A stretch of DNA of 64,000 nt from Actinobacillus arthritidis (GTDB lineage: Bacteria; Pseudomonadota; Gammaproteobacteria; Enterobacterales; Pasteurellaceae), in assembly GCF_029774155.1 (NCBI RefSeq), contig NZ_CP103833.1, positions 2,202,747 to 2,266,746 of the forward strand, in the 5' to 3' direction. The translations under genes were made by a program, and so were the position numbers. The notes below the pieces were generated by a model, which worked only from the letters and a program-made list of their open reading frames with translations, searched no databases and was not told where the DNA came from. This document shows, one piece after another, positions 1 through 8,450 of the stretch. Numbering within the stretch: position 1 is the first letter of the stretch; every line of letters begins with the position of its first letter.

Positions 1-79
1 TATGGCTATATCAATAAAGTTTCGGTTCTTTGCTAAAGCGACTTGAGCGGTTAGATTTTTAGCCAATATGAGGATTTAT

Positions 80-1087
80 ATGATGATTGTAAAAAAGTTC
101 TACTTTTTAACCGCTTGTTTAATGCTGTCAGCACAGACTTATGCGGTTGAGTTATTAAACGTTTCTTATGATCCGACCCGTGAGCTATACAAAGAATATA
201 ACCGCCTGTTTGCTGACTATTGGCAACAGCAAAGTGGTGAGCAGGTCACGATAAAAACGTCACATGGCGGATCCGGTAAACAGGCTCGGGCAGTGATTGA
301 CGGCTTGCAAGCAGATATTGTCAGCTTGGCATTAGCCGGCGATATTGATGCGTTGAACAAACATCAAGATCTTATTGATCCAAATTGGCAACAACGTTTG
401 GCGGAACGTAGCTTACCGTATTACTCAACTATTGTGTTTTTAGTGCGTAAAGGAAATCCAAAACAGATCTACGACTGGCAGGATTTAGTGCGAGATCCGA
501 GTATTGAAGTGATTACGCCAAATCCGAAAACTTCCGGCGGAGCAAGGTGGAATTTTTGGCCGCTTGGGCGTATGCAAAACAGCATTTTGGGACAGAGCAA
601 ACAGGCATTAGATTTTGTAAGCCAATTGTATAAGCAAGTGCCGGTATTAGATACCGGAGCAAGAGGGGCGACGATGAGCTTTATCCAGCGAGGCTTGGGT
701 GATGTCTTACTTGCTTGGGAAAATGAGGCTTATCTCGCTTTACAGGAAGAAGGCGGTGATCAGTTTGAAATAGTTACCCCAAAAGTTTCGATTGTCGCCG
801 AACCGCCAGTGGCTGTGGTAGATAAAGTGGTAGATAAAAAAGGCACTCGTAAACAAGCGGAGGCTTATCTGCAATATTTATACAGCGAAGCGACACAACG
901 CCTGATTGCCAAACATTATTATCGTCCTACAAGCGGTCCAATTTTAGCGGAGTTTCGCCAACAATTTCCGGATTTGACCTTGTTAAAAATGCACGAGGTT
1001 TTTGGTGGTGGTTGGGAATTGATTCAGCCGAAATTTTTTGATGACGGTGCGATCTTCGATCAAATTTTAGAAAAGATTTATCAATAA
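80..1087 (+). CDS. cysP: Sulfate/thiosulfate-binding periplasmic protein
   Basis: Substrate-binding protein of a sulfate/thiosulfate ABC importer, about 335 residues, close to E. coli CysP and Sbp. It has a signal peptide ending in QTYA, then the family signatures SYDPTRELY, SHGGSGKQARAV and NPKTSGGARWNFWP. I prefer the ATG at 80 over the one at 68, because AGGA at 71-74 lies five to eight bases before the ATGs at 80 and 83. It heads a four-gene operon with the two permeases and the ATPase. CysP and Sbp cannot be told apart here, so sulfate versus thiosulfate preference is open. Confidence 0.9.
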   Translation: MMIVKKFYFLTACLMLSAQTYAVELLNVSYDPTRELYKEYNRLFADYWQQQSGEQVTIKTSHGGSGKQARAVIDGLQADIVSLALAGDIDALNKHQDLIDPNWQQRLAERSLPYYSTIVFLVRKGNPKQIYDWQDLVRDPSIEVITPNPKTSGGARWNFWPLGRMQNSILGQSKQALDFVSQLYKQVPVLDTGARGATMSFIQRGLGDVLLAWENEAYLALQEEGGDQFEIVTPKVSIVAEPPVAVVDKVVDKKGTRKQAEAYLQYLYSEATQRLIAKHYYRPTSGPILAEFRQQFPDLTLLKMHEVFGGGWELIQPKFFDDGAIFDQILEKIYQ

Positions 1088-1105
1088 ATAGGCTAAGGAA
1101 ATATT

Positions 1106-1918
1106 ATGCGACAAACTCGAATTATTCCCGGTTTTAATCTTTCGTTAGGCTACACGCTGACCTTTTTAAGTCTTGTCGTACTGATTCCGTTAGCTGGTCT
1201 ATTTATCTTTTCCGCTCAAATTTCTGCTGAGCAATTTCTCAAATTAATTACCAGCCGACAGTTATTATTGGCATTAGGCTTGTCTTTTAAAAGCGCATTT
1301 AGTGCCGCGTTGCTGAACAGTTTTATCGGCTTGCTGTTGGCATGGGTATTGGTGCGTTATCAGTTTTGGGGTAAGCGTTTGATGGATACGTTTATTGATA
1401 TGCCGTTTGCGCTCCCGACTGCGGTGGCAGGCATTGCTCTCACGGCAATTTATTCTCGCAACGGTATTATCGGGCAATTTTTTGAAACGAAGATCGCTTA
1501 TAGTTCACTGGGCATTACTTTAGCTCTCTTGTTTGTCACTTTGCCTTTTGTAGTGCGAACGCTACAACCGGTGTTGGAAGACTTACCGAAGGATGTGGAA
1601 GAAGCGGCGGAAATTTTAGGTGCGAGCCCGTTTCAAACCTTTCGCTATGTGATTTTTCCGGCAATTTTACCGGCTTGGATCACCGGTTTTACCCTTGCTT
1701 TTGCACGGGGCATCGGTGAATACGGTTCGGTCGTATTTATTTCCGGTAATTTACCGTTTAGAACCGAAATTCTACCGCTGGTGATTATGTCAAAACTGGA
1801 TCAATATGATTATATCGGTGCGGCAACCATTGGTGCATTAATGCTAATCATCTCATTTGTACTGATTTTTGTGATCAACCTAATTCAGCGTTACTTCGCG
1901 AAGCGGACAGCAAAATAA
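1106..1918 (+). CDS. cysT: Sulfate ABC transporter permease CysT (CysU)
   Basis: Inner-membrane permease of the sulfate/thiosulfate importer, 270 residues with about six hydrophobic segments. The ABC-permease EAA loop is visible as EEAAEILGASPFQTFRYVIFP. AAGGAAA lies just upstream of the ATG, and the gene starts 18 bases after the binding-protein stop. It should pair with CysW (next gene) to form the channel and with CysA for energy. The frame is intact. Confidence 0.93.
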   Translation: MRQTRIIPGFNLSLGYTLTFLSLVVLIPLAGLFIFSAQISAEQFLKLITSRQLLLALGLSFKSAFSAALLNSFIGLLLAWVLVRYQFWGKRLMDTFIDMPFALPTAVAGIALTAIYSRNGIIGQFFETKIAYSSLGITLALLFVTLPFVVRTLQPVLEDLPKDVEEAAEILGASPFQTFRYVIFPAILPAWITGFTLAFARGIGEYGSVVFISGNLPFRTEILPLVIMSKLDQYDYIGAATIGALMLIISFVLIFVINLIQRYFAKRTAK

Positions 1919-1930
1919 GAGGAAAGAAAT

Positions 1931-2742
1931 ATGCAAAATTCACTCAAAAAACGACCGCTTACTGAAACGCTCTTGATTGGTATAGCGATGATCTTATTCA
2001 TTGTTTTCTTACTGTTACCGTTATTAGTTGTCATCTCACAAGGTTTGGCTAAGGGGCTAGATTTTTTCATTGCCTCAATCAGCGAACAAGATACGCTTGT
2101 CGCCCTAAAACTAACCTTATTAGTCGCGGCAATTGCCGTACCGCTTAATGTGATTTTCGGGATTGCTTCGCTTGGGCGGTGACTAAATATCAATTTAAAG
2201 GCAGACAATTTTTATTAACACTCATTGATCTACCTTTTTCGATTTCACCGGTGGTGGCAGGACTGATTTACGTATTGTTATTCGGGGCACAAAGTTGGCT
2301 GTATCCGCACTTACAAGCGGTCGATTTTCAAATTGTTTATGCGATTCCGGGCATTATTTTAGCTACCTTATTTGTTTCCGTCCCTTTTGTGGCTCGAGAA
2401 CTGATTCCAATTATGGAAGCACAAGGCACTACCGAAGAAGAAGCGGCAGTATTAGGTGCAAATGGCTGGCAAATTTTCTATCACGTTACTTTACCGAATA
2501 TCAAATGGGCGTTATTACACGGTGTGGTGCTTTGTACCGCCCGTGCGTTAGGCGAATTTGGGGCGGTTTCGGTAGTATCTGGGCATATTCGCGGATTAAC
2601 CAATACCTTACCGCCGCAAATTGAGATTTTATACAACGAATACAATATCGTGGCGGCATTTTCGGTTGCGATTTTATTACTCGGTTTATCTTTAATTTTA
2701 TTATTTCTTCGTCAATGGACAGAGGCGAGATTAGCACGATAG
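1931..2742 (+). CDS. cysW: Sulfate ABC transporter permease CysW (frameshifted)
   Basis: Second permease of the sulfate importer. The first 83 codons run in one frame to a TGA at 2180-2182; the rest (2179-2742) is in another frame. Inserting one T in the TT at about 2167 restores a continuous family-like stretch reading [19 protein letters not shown]. The repaired protein is about 270 residues. The EAA loop ([20 protein letters not shown]) is in the second part. The neighbouring genes of the operon are intact, so I suspect a sequence error; if real, this importer is disabled. Confidence 0.88.
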
Positions 2743-2752
2743 TGGGGCAGAT

Positions 2753-3823
2753 ATGGCAATTAGCGTTAAACAAATTAATAAAACATTCAATCAATTCCAA
2801 GCACTCAATAATATTGATTTTACTATTCAAAATGGTGAATTAACTGCCTTACTCGGACCTTCAGGCTGTGGAAAAACTACCTTACTACGTATTATTGCCG
2901 GACTGGAAACCGCAACAAGCGGTCAAATTTTGTTTGATGATTGCGATGTAACCCGACTTTCGGCAAAAGAACGGGATATCGGCTTTGTATTTCAGCATTA
3001 TGCACTTTTTCGTCATATGACGATTGCTGACAATATCGCTTTCGGCTTACGAATGAAACCGAAACAAGAACGTTTGTCAGAGGCTGAAATTCAAGCAAAA
3101 GTTAAACATCTTTTGGAGCTGATTCAGCTGGAACATATTGGCGGACGTTATCCCGATCAGCTTTCCGGTGGTCAGCGTCAGCGAGTTGCCTTGGCAAGAG
3201 CCATTGCAACTGAACCGAAAGTGTTATTGTTAGACGAACCGTTCGGTGCTTTAGATGCGAAAGTGCGTAAAGATTTACGCCGTTGGTCGCGTGATTTCCA
3301 TCATGAGATTAATCTCACCAGTATTTTTGTCACTCATGATCAAGATGAGGCATTGGAAGTATCGGATAAGATTATTTTGATGAATAAAGGTCAAATTGAA
3401 CAAATCGGCACGCCGGAACAGGTTTATAAACAGCCCAAAAGTGCGTTTGTGGCAAATTTTCTAGGGGATGTGAATATCTTACATGGTTATATTTTAGCCG
3501 GTGTATTACATATTGATACGTTTAACAAGCCGATCGAACAATGTTATCTTGCCGATGATGTGGTGGTGTATGTACGTCCGCACGAAATTGCCATTAGTAA
3601 AACGTATAAAGAAAATTCGTTGAAAGGGATTATCTCCCGAGTACATACCGCAGGCCCCACGGTATTTTTAGAAGTGTTACATAAAAATCACGAACCGATA
3701 GAAATATCTGTCAGTTATGCTCAATTTGGACAAGAACAATTTGCTGTGGGTGATGAAGTCTATTTCCAACCATTATTACTCAATTTCTTTGTGCAAAATG
3801 AATTGATTGAATTTATGATTTAA
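2753..3823 (+). CDS. cysA: Sulfate/thiosulfate ABC transporter ATP-binding protein CysA
   Basis: ATPase of the sulfate importer, 356 residues. Walker A is GPSGCGKTT, the ABC signature is [14 protein letters not shown], Walker B is [12 protein letters not shown] and the switch histidine is in FVTHD. A C-terminal TOBE-like extension begins near residue 240 (DVNILHGYI). It follows cysW by ten bases and completes cysPTWA. No cysteine-biosynthesis gene follows: the next gene is an unrelated lipoprotein. Confidence 0.94.
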   Translation: MAISVKQINKTFNQFQALNNIDFTIQNGELTALLGPSGCGKTTLLRIIAGLETATSGQILFDDCDVTRLSAKERDIGFVFQHYALFRHMTIADNIAFGLRMKPKQERLSEAEIQAKVKHLLELIQLEHIGGRYPDQLSGGQRQRVALARAIATEPKVLLLDEPFGALDAKVRKDLRRWSRDFHHEINLTSIFVTHDQDEALEVSDKIILMNKGQIEQIGTPEQVYKQPKSAFVANFLGDVNILHGYILAGVLHIDTFNKPIEQCYLADDVVVYVRPHEIAISKTYKENSLKGIISRVHTAGPTVFLEVLHKNHEPIEISVSYAQFGQEQFAVGDEVYFQPLLLNFFVQNELIEFMI

Positions 3824-3931
3824 TGGTTCTAAAGAATAAATTATATAGTGTAAATTATGTTTTTTTCTGTATGAATTTCATATATATTGAAAATAATATT
3901 ATTTTATATTCATTATATATTTGGAGATTCT

Positions 3932-5048
3932 ATGAAAAAATCTAATTTAGCTCTTACAGTCTTATTCGCATTAGGCGTTACAGCTTGTGGTAGCAGTGGC
4001 GGTGGTTCTAGTAGTGATAGTATAAAAACTACCGATACATTAACCAATAAGGATAAAGTGGTTAATATTGCTAAAGCGGATAAACCTACATCTCAAAACA
4101 ATACATCAGCAAGAGAAACAAATACACCAGTTTCTCAAGACAGTCCAGCAAGCAGAAACAAATACACCAGTTTCTCAAGACAGTCCAGCGACAGAAACAA
4201 ATACACCAGTTTCTCAAGACAGTCCAGCAAGCAGAAACAAATACACCAGTTTCTCAAGACAGTCCAGCAAGCAGAAACAAATACACCAGTTTCTCAAGAC
4301 AGTCCAGCAAGCAGAAACAAATACACCAGTCTCTCAAGATAGTCCATCAGCAAGACAGCTTACTGGCGAAAAAGAACAGGTAGATGATGTGGAGGCCGCT
4401 TATACTCAAGATAAATTGATAGTCGGAAGTGGATATATTATCCCTAAAGTAGAAGGTTCAGTACAGAAAGTAAGTCTTTCTGCTAATGAAAAGAGTGATT
4501 TCGGATCAATTGTTGTAGAAGGTAAAAGTATTCCTTTACTTGTTGATAACTTCAATGGTAATACTATTCGAGTATCTTCAAATAATATGGTTCGAGATAT
4601 AACAAAACAAGAACATACCGCTTGGGGATTAGTTTGGGAGCAAGGTTTAGATAACCAATACTTAATTACTCAAGGGATGAATGAAACTAAAGATATGCCG
4701 GCTACAGGTATTTATACCTATAAAGGTTCAGCCGTACAATTTACTGGTGTTGGAAGTACTATTGATGTAAATAGTGCGGAAAGACGAGATGATGCAGAAT
4801 TTAAGGCAGACTTCATACACAAAACTTTTGCAGGGATTATCCCTCAAAAAGATATTAATGCACCTATTATTTTGGCCGGGGAAATTAAGAATAACACATT
4901 TGCTGGTGAAAGTAGTGAAGGGGTAAAAACGAAAGGCGGTTTCTTTGGAGCTGAAGCAAGTGAGTTAATTGGTGATTATATTCGCACAGATAAAGATAAA
5001 CTCGTGATAGGTGTCTTTGGTGCGAAAAAACAACCAAAAGAGTTTTAA
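3932..5048 (+). CDS. Surface lipoprotein with out-of-frame 40-bp repeats (candidate phase-variable, OFF)
   Basis: The start at 3932 has GGAG upstream and encodes a lipoprotein signal peptide with lipobox LGVTAC followed by a Gly/Ser-rich tether. At 4115-4313 tandem repeats follow: four of 40 bp and one of 39 bp. From the start codon the frame ends at TAG 4340-4342 (136 residues). The conserved body (about 4314-5048) is open in the +1 frame. Its C-terminal half resembles the eight-stranded barrel of TbpB and other Slam-dependent lipoproteins: DFIHKTFAG, TKGGFFGAEASELIG, VIGVFGAKK. Removing one 40-bp unit would give a continuous protein of about 358 residues, because all three frames of the repeat are open. 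Family assignment is by motif only; the ligand is unknown. Confidence 0.82.
4115..4350 (+). repeat. 40-bp tandem repeat array in a lipoprotein gene
   Basis: Units start at 4115, 4155, 4194, 4234, 4274 and 4314. Lengths are 40, 39, 40, 40 and 40 bp; the sixth copy is degenerate. The 39-bp copy has CAGCGACA where the 40-bp copies have CAGCAAGCA. From 4115 to 4314 is 199 bases (1 modulo 3), so start and body are out of frame. Loss of one 40-bp unit or gain of two restores the frame. The units encode ETNTPVSQDSPAS in one frame and Ser/Lys/Gln-rich peptides in the other two. Confidence 0.95.
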
Positions 5049-5063
5049 TTTTTTATAAGCTCT

Positions 5064-5106
5064 GCGATTAAATTTGCCTATAACTGGCAAATTTAATCGC
5101 TTTTTA
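5064..5106 (+). terminator. Rho-independent terminator of the lipoprotein gene
   Basis: A perfect 15-bp inverted repeat (5064-5078 with 5086-5100) with a 7-base loop is followed by TTTTTA. It lies 15 bases after the lipoprotein stop and meets the 3' end of the convergent birA. Confidence 0.9.
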
Positions 5107-5880
5107 TGATAATGTTGACTCTGCTCTTAACGACATTTCCCCAATCCCAAATGGTGTAATCACACCATTTTGATCAAGTAGTAATTCGCCATGTCGGTTG
5201 ATACCACGTGAAATACCGTGAATTTCGTTGCCTTCAGTTACCAGTTTTACTGCTTGATCTCGAAAAATATCAAACATTTGCCAACGCTCTGCGTAGTGGT
5301 CAAAGCCGACAAGCGGATAAATTTTGAGATTTTTTTGTAATTCATAAGCCAATCGACAAACAAGCGTATTACGATCAAATTGGTAATGTGATAAATCAGA
5401 CCACGCTTGGGTGACGATATTTGCGTCTACTTGGGTCATACCCAAATTTAAACCGATACCGATCACTAAATGGATTCCGCTACGATCCACTTTAGTTTCA
5501 ATCAGAATCCCACCCATTTTTTTACCACAATAATAAACATCATTCGGCCATTTGATTTGGATATTTTCAACCTGTTGTGCTTGCAAACTTTCGGCAATAA
5601 TCAGCGAAATCACCAAACTCAAAGAGGATATATGTGCGGCGTCTTCAGTCGGGTAATGCCACAAAATCGAAAAATAGACATTTTCGCTTTGCGGTGAATA
5701 CCAAGTACGCCCACGTCGGCCTCTACCGGCGGTTTGTTGCTCAGCCAAACAAACCGAGCCTTGTGGTAGGCTTTGATAATGTTTGAGCAAATATTCGTTG
5801 GTCGAATCAATTTCATCAAACACTATAGTTTGTCCGCATAATAATGCGTCTTGGATCTGAGATTGGTTTAATTTGCTCAT
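5104..5880 (-). CDS. birA: Biotin-[acetyl-CoA-carboxylase] ligase, catalytic form without HTH
   Basis: Attaches biotin to the AccB subunit of acetyl-CoA carboxylase, which is encoded at about 32.1-32.6 kb in this window. The 258 residues cover the catalytic domain (STNEYLL, GRGRRGRTWYSP, IKWPNDVYY, GGILIE) and the small C-terminal domain. The N-terminal winged-helix repressor domain of E. coli BirA is absent. The upstream bases are fully used by murB, whose stop is 8 bases away, so the HTH is not hidden by a frameshift. It should act only as a ligase. The murB-birA order matches E. coli. Confidence 0.92.
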   Translation of the reverse strand: MSKLNQSQIQDALLCGQTIVFDEIDSTNEYLLKHYQSLPQGSVCLAEQQTAGRGRRGRTWYSPQSENVYFSILWHYPTEDAAHISSLSLVISLIIAESLQAQQVENIQIKWPNDVYYCGKKMGGILIETKVDRSGIHLVIGIGLNLGMTQVDANIVTQAWSDLSHYQFDRNTLVCRLAYELQKNLKIYPLVGFDHYAERWQMFDIFRDQAVKLVTEGNEIHGISRGINRHGELLLDQNGVITPFGIGEMSLRAESTLS

Positions 5881-5888
5881 AACTTTAG

Positions 5889-6921
5889 TTATCTCGTAAC
5901 TTCTTCGCTATTCACTTCGCCATTTTTGCCCATAAAACGCACTTCCGGATGTAGCTCAACCCCAAATTTTTCACGCACACGACGACGTACTTCTTTCGCT
6001 AATGCCACTACGTCTGAACCAGTCCGCTTGCTGATTAATTAGTACCAACGCTTGTTTTTCATGTACCGCCGCACCGCCGACTTGGAAGCCTTTCAATTCA
6101 CATTGGTCAATCAACCAACCTGCCGCCAATTTGACTGTGCCGTCCGTTTGCGGATAGTTTGGAATATTCGGGTAAGCGGTCTGAATTTGGGCAAATTTTG
6201 CGGCCTCAATGACAGGGTTCTTAAAGAAACTACCGGCATTACCAAATTCATCCGGATTCGGTAATTTTGCCGAACGTATGGCACACACTTCGTCAAACAC
6301 TTGTTGAGCCGTTACGGTTTGTGGATCAAATTGTGTTAATGAGCCGTAACTTAATACTGGTTGCCACGCTTTCGCTAATTTTATTCCAACCGAAAGAATC
6401 GCAAATTCGTCTTTGTATTGGTGCTTAAACACGCTTTCACGATAGCCAAATTGGCACTCTGATTTGGTTAAACGGAATATTTCGCCCGTGCGTAAATTCA
6501 GTACCTCGACAAAATCACACACACGTTCAAATTCCACCCCGTAAGCACCGATATTTTGAATAGGTGCAGAACCGGCAACCCCCGGAATTAAGGCTAAATT
6601 TTCCAATCCGGCGATATTGTTTGCTAAGGTCCATTTTACTAACTCATGCCAATTTTCGCCGCCTTGCACATGCAAATAGTGGAACTGCTCATCTTCGTGA
6701 TGTTCGATACCTTTTAATTTGTTAATCAATACGCAACCGTCAAAATCATCTAAAAAGATAACATTTGAGCCTTGTCCTAAAATCAGTACCGGCTGGTGAT
6801 TGTTAACGGCAGTTTGCCATTCGTTAAGTAATTGTTCGGCACGGCTAAATTCAACGATTTTGTTTGCATTTGCCGCTAAATGAAAAGTATGGAAAGGAGT
6901 TAAACTGTGTTTCATTTTCAT
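5889..6921 (-). CDS. murB: UDP-N-acetylenolpyruvoylglucosamine reductase MurB (frameshifted near C-terminus)
   Basis: Reduces UDP-GlcNAc-enolpyruvate to UDP-MurNAc in peptidoglycan precursor synthesis; a FAD enzyme in the cytoplasm. Visible features are the FAD-binding [14 protein letters not shown], the [17 protein letters not shown] segment and [10 protein letters not shown] with its catalytic serine. The open frame runs off at 5971 with an unrelated tail. Removing one G at about 6024 (GCGGACTGG to GCGACTGG) restores the family C-terminus [17 protein letters not shown] to a stop at 5889, giving 343 residues. It is essential in relatives, so the break is probably a sequence error. Confidence 0.9.
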
Positions 6922-6995
6922 GTATCAGTGAATAAAAAGTATAAAAGAGTGTATCACAAACATGATTGAAATAGAGTAGTTGTCTTGAACTTAGA

Positions 6996-7029
6996 GATAA
7001 AAAATAACCCTCTTACCGAAGTAAGAGGG
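6996..7029 (-). terminator. Terminator of ompA
   Basis: Nine-bp inverted repeat CCCTCTTAC / GTAAGAGGG (7008-7016 with 7021-7029) with a CGAA loop on the plus strand. On the minus strand it is followed by TTATTTTTTATC, and it lies 31 bases after the ompA stop. Confidence 0.88.
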
Positions 7030-7060
7030 CTATATATTCAACTTGAAGAAGTTAACTTAA

Positions 7061-8141
7061 TTACATAGTTACTTCTTTTGAGCCTTGTACTTGAACTTCA
7101 ACACGACGGTCAGGTGCTAAACAAGCAATTAATGCTTTACGACCTTTAACTGCGTCACAAGTTGCACCCGTTACTGGGTTAGCTTCACCGTAACCTACAG
7201 CAGTTACGTTTGCGACCGGAGTACCTTTAGAAACGATGTAGTTAGCTACAGTTTCAGCACGACGTTGTGAAAGTTTTAAGTTTGAAGCTTCTTTACCGAT
7301 ACGGTCTGTATAACCATTAACTTGGATAGCGCGTTCGCTAAACCAGCGTTGTTGATTTCAGTTTGCATTGCATCTAAAGCTGTTGCTTCATGACCGGTTT
7401 TAAGTTTGCTTTACCGAATGCGAATAATACGTCAGAACTGAATGCGAAGTTTTTAGTTTCAACGGTTGGAGCAACCGGTGCCGCACCTTGACCGAAACGA
7501 TATGATAAACCTGCAGATACAGAACTGATATCTGGACGATAGTCAGTTGCACCCATACGGTTTAATGTCGCTTGGCTTGCTTTACCTGCGTTGTTTAACC
7601 ATTGGTATTCAACACGTGCTTGCTAATTCTGGAAGAATTGCGTACTCAACACCAGCACCTAAAATTAGAGAGCTTTGGAAGCGGTGTGTTTTCACTTTTT
7701 CTAAGCTAGCGTTGTATGTTTTGTATGAGTTATTTACTAATGCGATACCAGCTTTACCGTAAACATCTAAGTTAGGTAATACTTCGTAGCTAGGTTTTAA
7801 TGCAATAGTTGTACCGTGTGTTGCGTGACGGAAAGTTTTCTTGTCAGCTTTACCGTGTGGTTTTTCAGTACCACGTACACGGCCGAAATATTCATAACCA
7901 ACTTCTGTCGCTAAACCAAATTTGTTTTGGTTTAAGATTTGGTAACCACCAAATACCCCGTAAGTTACAGAGTTTTTGTTGATTCCGTATTGACCGTTTT
8001 TGGCGCATCTAATTGCTCGATACCGTCATGAAATGATGCCCAACCAGCTTTTGCACCAGCATAAAAGGTGTTTTGCTCTGGAGTCGCTTGAGCTACTGCG
8101 GCGACTGATAATACTGCTAATGCAACTAATGATTTTTTCAT
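7061..8141 (-). CDS. ompA: Outer membrane protein A (P5-type), with four indels
   Basis: OmpA family: N-terminal eight-stranded barrel plus C-terminal peptidoglycan-binding domain. Visible pieces are the signal peptide [19 protein letters not shown], barrel motifs such as [11 protein letters not shown] and [10 protein letters not shown], and the C-terminal [30 protein letters not shown] and [13 protein letters not shown]. The frame breaks at about 8003 (five A where six fit), 7622 (extra A), 7394 (missing G) and 7330 (missing G). With all four repaired it is 360 residues. OmpA is normally abundant, and four indels in one gene point to poor sequence rather than a decayed gene. Confidence 0.88.
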
Positions 8142-8450
8142 TTTGATGATCCTCTAATTTTTATCGTCATCTAATTAAAGACATCCCTTCCATAAAGGGA
8201 TAACGAATAAAGGCGGTCGCTTTATTTCTATCGCTATATAAAAATAATACAGCCTTTATTACTGTTATTGTATCAAATAAAATTTTAAAAATACAATATA
8301 ACCTATAATTAAGGGCATTTTTTGTAAGAAAAAAGCATAAAAATCATGGTTTTCTTTGCTTTTTAGCATAAAACAGTCTAGTTATTAAACTTTTTGCTGA
8401 TTCTGTGTACAAAAATGCCCTGTCATTTTATAAATCGCCTTTAAACGGTA
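8142..8450. other. Intergenic region between ompA and the autotransporter
   Basis: AT-rich, 309 bases, with no coding potential seen. It should contain the ompA promoter and a long untranslated leader on the minus strand, as ompA ATG is at 8141-8139 with GAGGATCATC just upstream. An exact promoter cannot be chosen with confidence. The end nearest 8450 lies downstream of the autotransporter, and I see no clear terminator there. Confidence 0.4.

Noticed and set aside
4115..4350. CRISPR array
   Set aside because: Units are directly contiguous without distinct spacers and encode peptide; they are coding tandem repeats.
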